From the NCBI GenBank assembly GCA_964397425.1, contig CAYNID010000015.1:1-34067 (forward strand): a stretch of DNA of 34,067 bases, given 5' to 3'. Every line of letters starts with the position of its first letter. The stretch's first letter is position 1. Made by a program: the position numbers and the translations under genes. Shown one piece after another: positions 33,464 through 34,067 of this stretch. A model generated the notes under the pieces. It saw only the letters and a program-made list of their open reading frames with translations, made no database searches and was not told the origin of the DNA. Source of the DNA: Hallerella sp964397425 (GTDB taxonomy: Bacteria > Fibrobacterota > Fibrobacteria > Fibrobacterales > Fibrobacteraceae).

Positions 33464-33494
33464 AAAAAGACCGCAGTGTTGCGCTGCGGTCTTT
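33464..33494 (-). terminator. Terminator of the tRNA gene
   Basis: An 11-bp perfect stem, AAAGACCGCAG (33466-33476) with CTGCGGTCTTT (33484-33494), closes a 7-nt loop. A T-run follows on the minus strand (33464-33468). It begins four bases after the tRNA 3' end. Confidence 0.9.
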
Positions 33495-33497
33495 GAG

Positions 33498-33803
33498 TGG
33501 AGCCTCCGGGACTTGAACCCGGAACCAACGGGTTTACGTTTGTGGTGCTTTCGCACCTCCGTGGACTATGTCTTCGCCATGCCTTGCGGTTTAGGCGCGG
33601 GATGCTTGTGCGGTCATTAAGCAGACTGGACTGCTCCGCTAGTCTCTACACCTTCCAGAAGTGTACTTCTGGCTCGGCTCGGCGTTGCCTTTTGGATTCA
33701 CCAAGCAGGTTCCGCCGAATTCTTCCCGTTTGCATCCAGGCCTTTCGACCTGGAGTCACAGTTATTATGAGTCCGACGCTCTAACCGATTGAGCTAAAGC
33801 TCC
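33498..33803 (-). tRNA. tRNA with CAU anticodon (probably Ile2), interrupted by a group I intron
   Basis: Exon 1 (33767-33803, 37 nt) gives the acceptor 5' strand GGAGCTT, the D arm GCTC/GAGC and the anticodon loop up to CTCAT. Exon 2 (about 33498-33534, 37 nt) gives the rest of the anticodon arm, variable loop TGGTT, T arm CCGGG-TTCAAGT-CCCGG and the acceptor 3' strand AGGCTCC with A73. The total is 74 nt without CCA, which is not encoded. The CAU anticodon could be elongator Met, fMet or lysidine-modified Ile. The TTGGT variable region and T-arm resemble E. coli tRNA-Ile2, and the known Azoarcus relative of the intron is in tRNA-Ile(CAU). The anticodon stem pairs imperfectly at 27-43 and 31-39 with this boundary. 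Confidence 0.85.
33535..33766 (-). ncRNA. Self-splicing group I intron (Azoarcus-like, IC3)
   Basis: About 230 nt separate the tRNA exons. Core elements read on the minus strand are a P2 hairpin capped by GAAA (TCCAGGTC-GAAA-GGCCTGGA), the J3/4-P4 segment GAATTCGGCGGAACC, P6-side GGCAACGCCGAGCC, and the P7 pair GGTGTAGAGACTAG with CATAGTCC. P9 is GGTGC-GAAA-GCACC. These match the Azoarcus tRNA-Ile intron closely. An internal guide GUGA can pair with exon 1 UCAU, giving the U-G pair at the splice site. The 3' boundary is uncertain by two or three bases: the terminal G may be at 33537. There is no homing endonuclease ORF. Confidence 0.9.
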
Positions 33804-33810
33804 AAAGGCA

Positions 33811-33837
33811 AATATAGCATAAAATGTGATTTGTAAA
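33811..33837 (-). promoter_or_regulatory. Promoter of the intron-containing tRNA
   Basis: On the minus strand, TTTACA (33832-33837) lies 15 bases before an extended -10 TGCTATATT (TATATT at 33811-33816). The -10 ends seven bases upstream of the mature tRNA 5' end. Confidence 0.65.
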
Positions 33838-34011
33838 GGGCTGGGGACGATGAAAATTCGGAATTTTGGGGAGCGGACTTCCGGCGCTTGTGGGGGATGG
33901 GAAGATGTGTGAAACGGCGGAAACGAAAAAACGGCGGGAAAATCATCCCGAAATGGAAATTTTGCGGTTCGCGGATTCTCATCGTCAAGTAAATCCAGCC
34001 CTGGTTGAAAA

Positions 34012-34044
34012 TAAAAAAATCCCTAGAAAATGAATCCTAGGGAT
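34012..34044 (-). terminator. Terminator of a minus-strand gene beyond the right edge
   Basis: The 8-bp stem ATCCCTAG (34019-34026) with CTAGGGAT (34037-34044) closes a 10-nt loop. On the minus strand it is followed by a run of seven or more T (34012-34018). Confidence 0.8.
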
Positions 34045-34046
34045 GG

Positions 34047-34067
34047 TCAAGTTTCTAACTTGCGTTT
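34047..34067 (-). CDS. Possible 3' end of a gene cut by the window edge
   Basis: Read on the minus strand, the last bases give KRKLET followed by TGA, with the stop two bases before the terminator stem at 34044. The closeness of stop and terminator is the only support. The product cannot be identified from six residues. Confidence 0.3.
   Translation of the reverse strand, partial: KRKLET

Noticed and set aside
33325..33528. N-terminal extension of aconitase into the tRNA region
   Set aside because: The extension covers the tRNA terminator and part of exon 2, and the ATG at 33324 with GAGG upstream matches the family start.
33498..33803. tmRNA or an rRNA-associated RNA
   Set aside because: The two halves form a standard tRNA acceptor, D and T arms, and the middle has group I intron core motifs, not a tmRNA tag reading frame.

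Overview
The window looks like a chromosome segment from a Gram-negative bacterium of the FCB group, most likely a Fibrobacter relative. This rests on gene content: a type III glutamine synthetase, a TonB-receptor-like outer-membrane protein, an LpxL-type acyltransferase, a large DUF349 coiled-coil protein, a mitochondrial-type aconitase and a PiT transporter with an extra cytoplasmic domain. The assignment is inference; there is no rRNA or marker-gene comparison behind it. Recurrent -10 boxes of the form TATATT (twice inside the identical 12-mer TGCTATATTTGC) suggest ordinary housekeeping promoters.

Layout. 1-7460 is core metabolism: a glutamate-synthase-like flavoprotein (minus), a divergent phosphate transporter, an M29 aminopeptidase, and glnN. 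glnN has a textbook sigma-54 promoter (5300-5316) and a terminator. 7540-11700 is a visibly AT-richer accessory island, all on the plus strand. It has one good sigma-70 promoter overlapping an inverted-repeat operator, then an XRE regulator, an ImmA/IrrE-type metallopeptidase, a three-copy 560-bp tandem array, a DUF4417-like protein and two unknown proteins. Each array unit holds the 3' end of the peptidase gene plus a complete 122-127 aa ORF. The island is the best candidate for an undescribed system.

11860-24630 returns to core genes: a YkpA-type ABC-F ATPase, a TlpA-like thioredoxin, asnS, a TonB-receptor-like protein followed by an overlapping M15 D-Ala-D-Ala dipeptidase, then tsaC/SUA5 downstream of a DUF349 protein, and a divergent priA. 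24631-30145 is a minus-strand run in the order NifU-like, sufB, mraY, UDP-sugar pyrophosphorylase, LpxL-like acyltransferase. It pairs Fe-S assembly with envelope precursor synthesis. 30199-33324 holds a patatin-like phospholipase and aconitase, whose stop codons abut.

33498-33803 is a tRNA gene with a CAU anticodon, interrupted in the anticodon loop by an Azoarcus-like group I intron of about 230 nt with no homing endonuclease. It has its own promoter and terminator. The right edge carries the terminator, and perhaps the last codons, of another minus-strand gene. No intergenic stretch exceeds 300 bases. The longest are 1468-1736 (divergent promoter region with several T-runs) and 11682-11898 (right edge of the island plus the ABC-F terminator), and neither shows a further gene.
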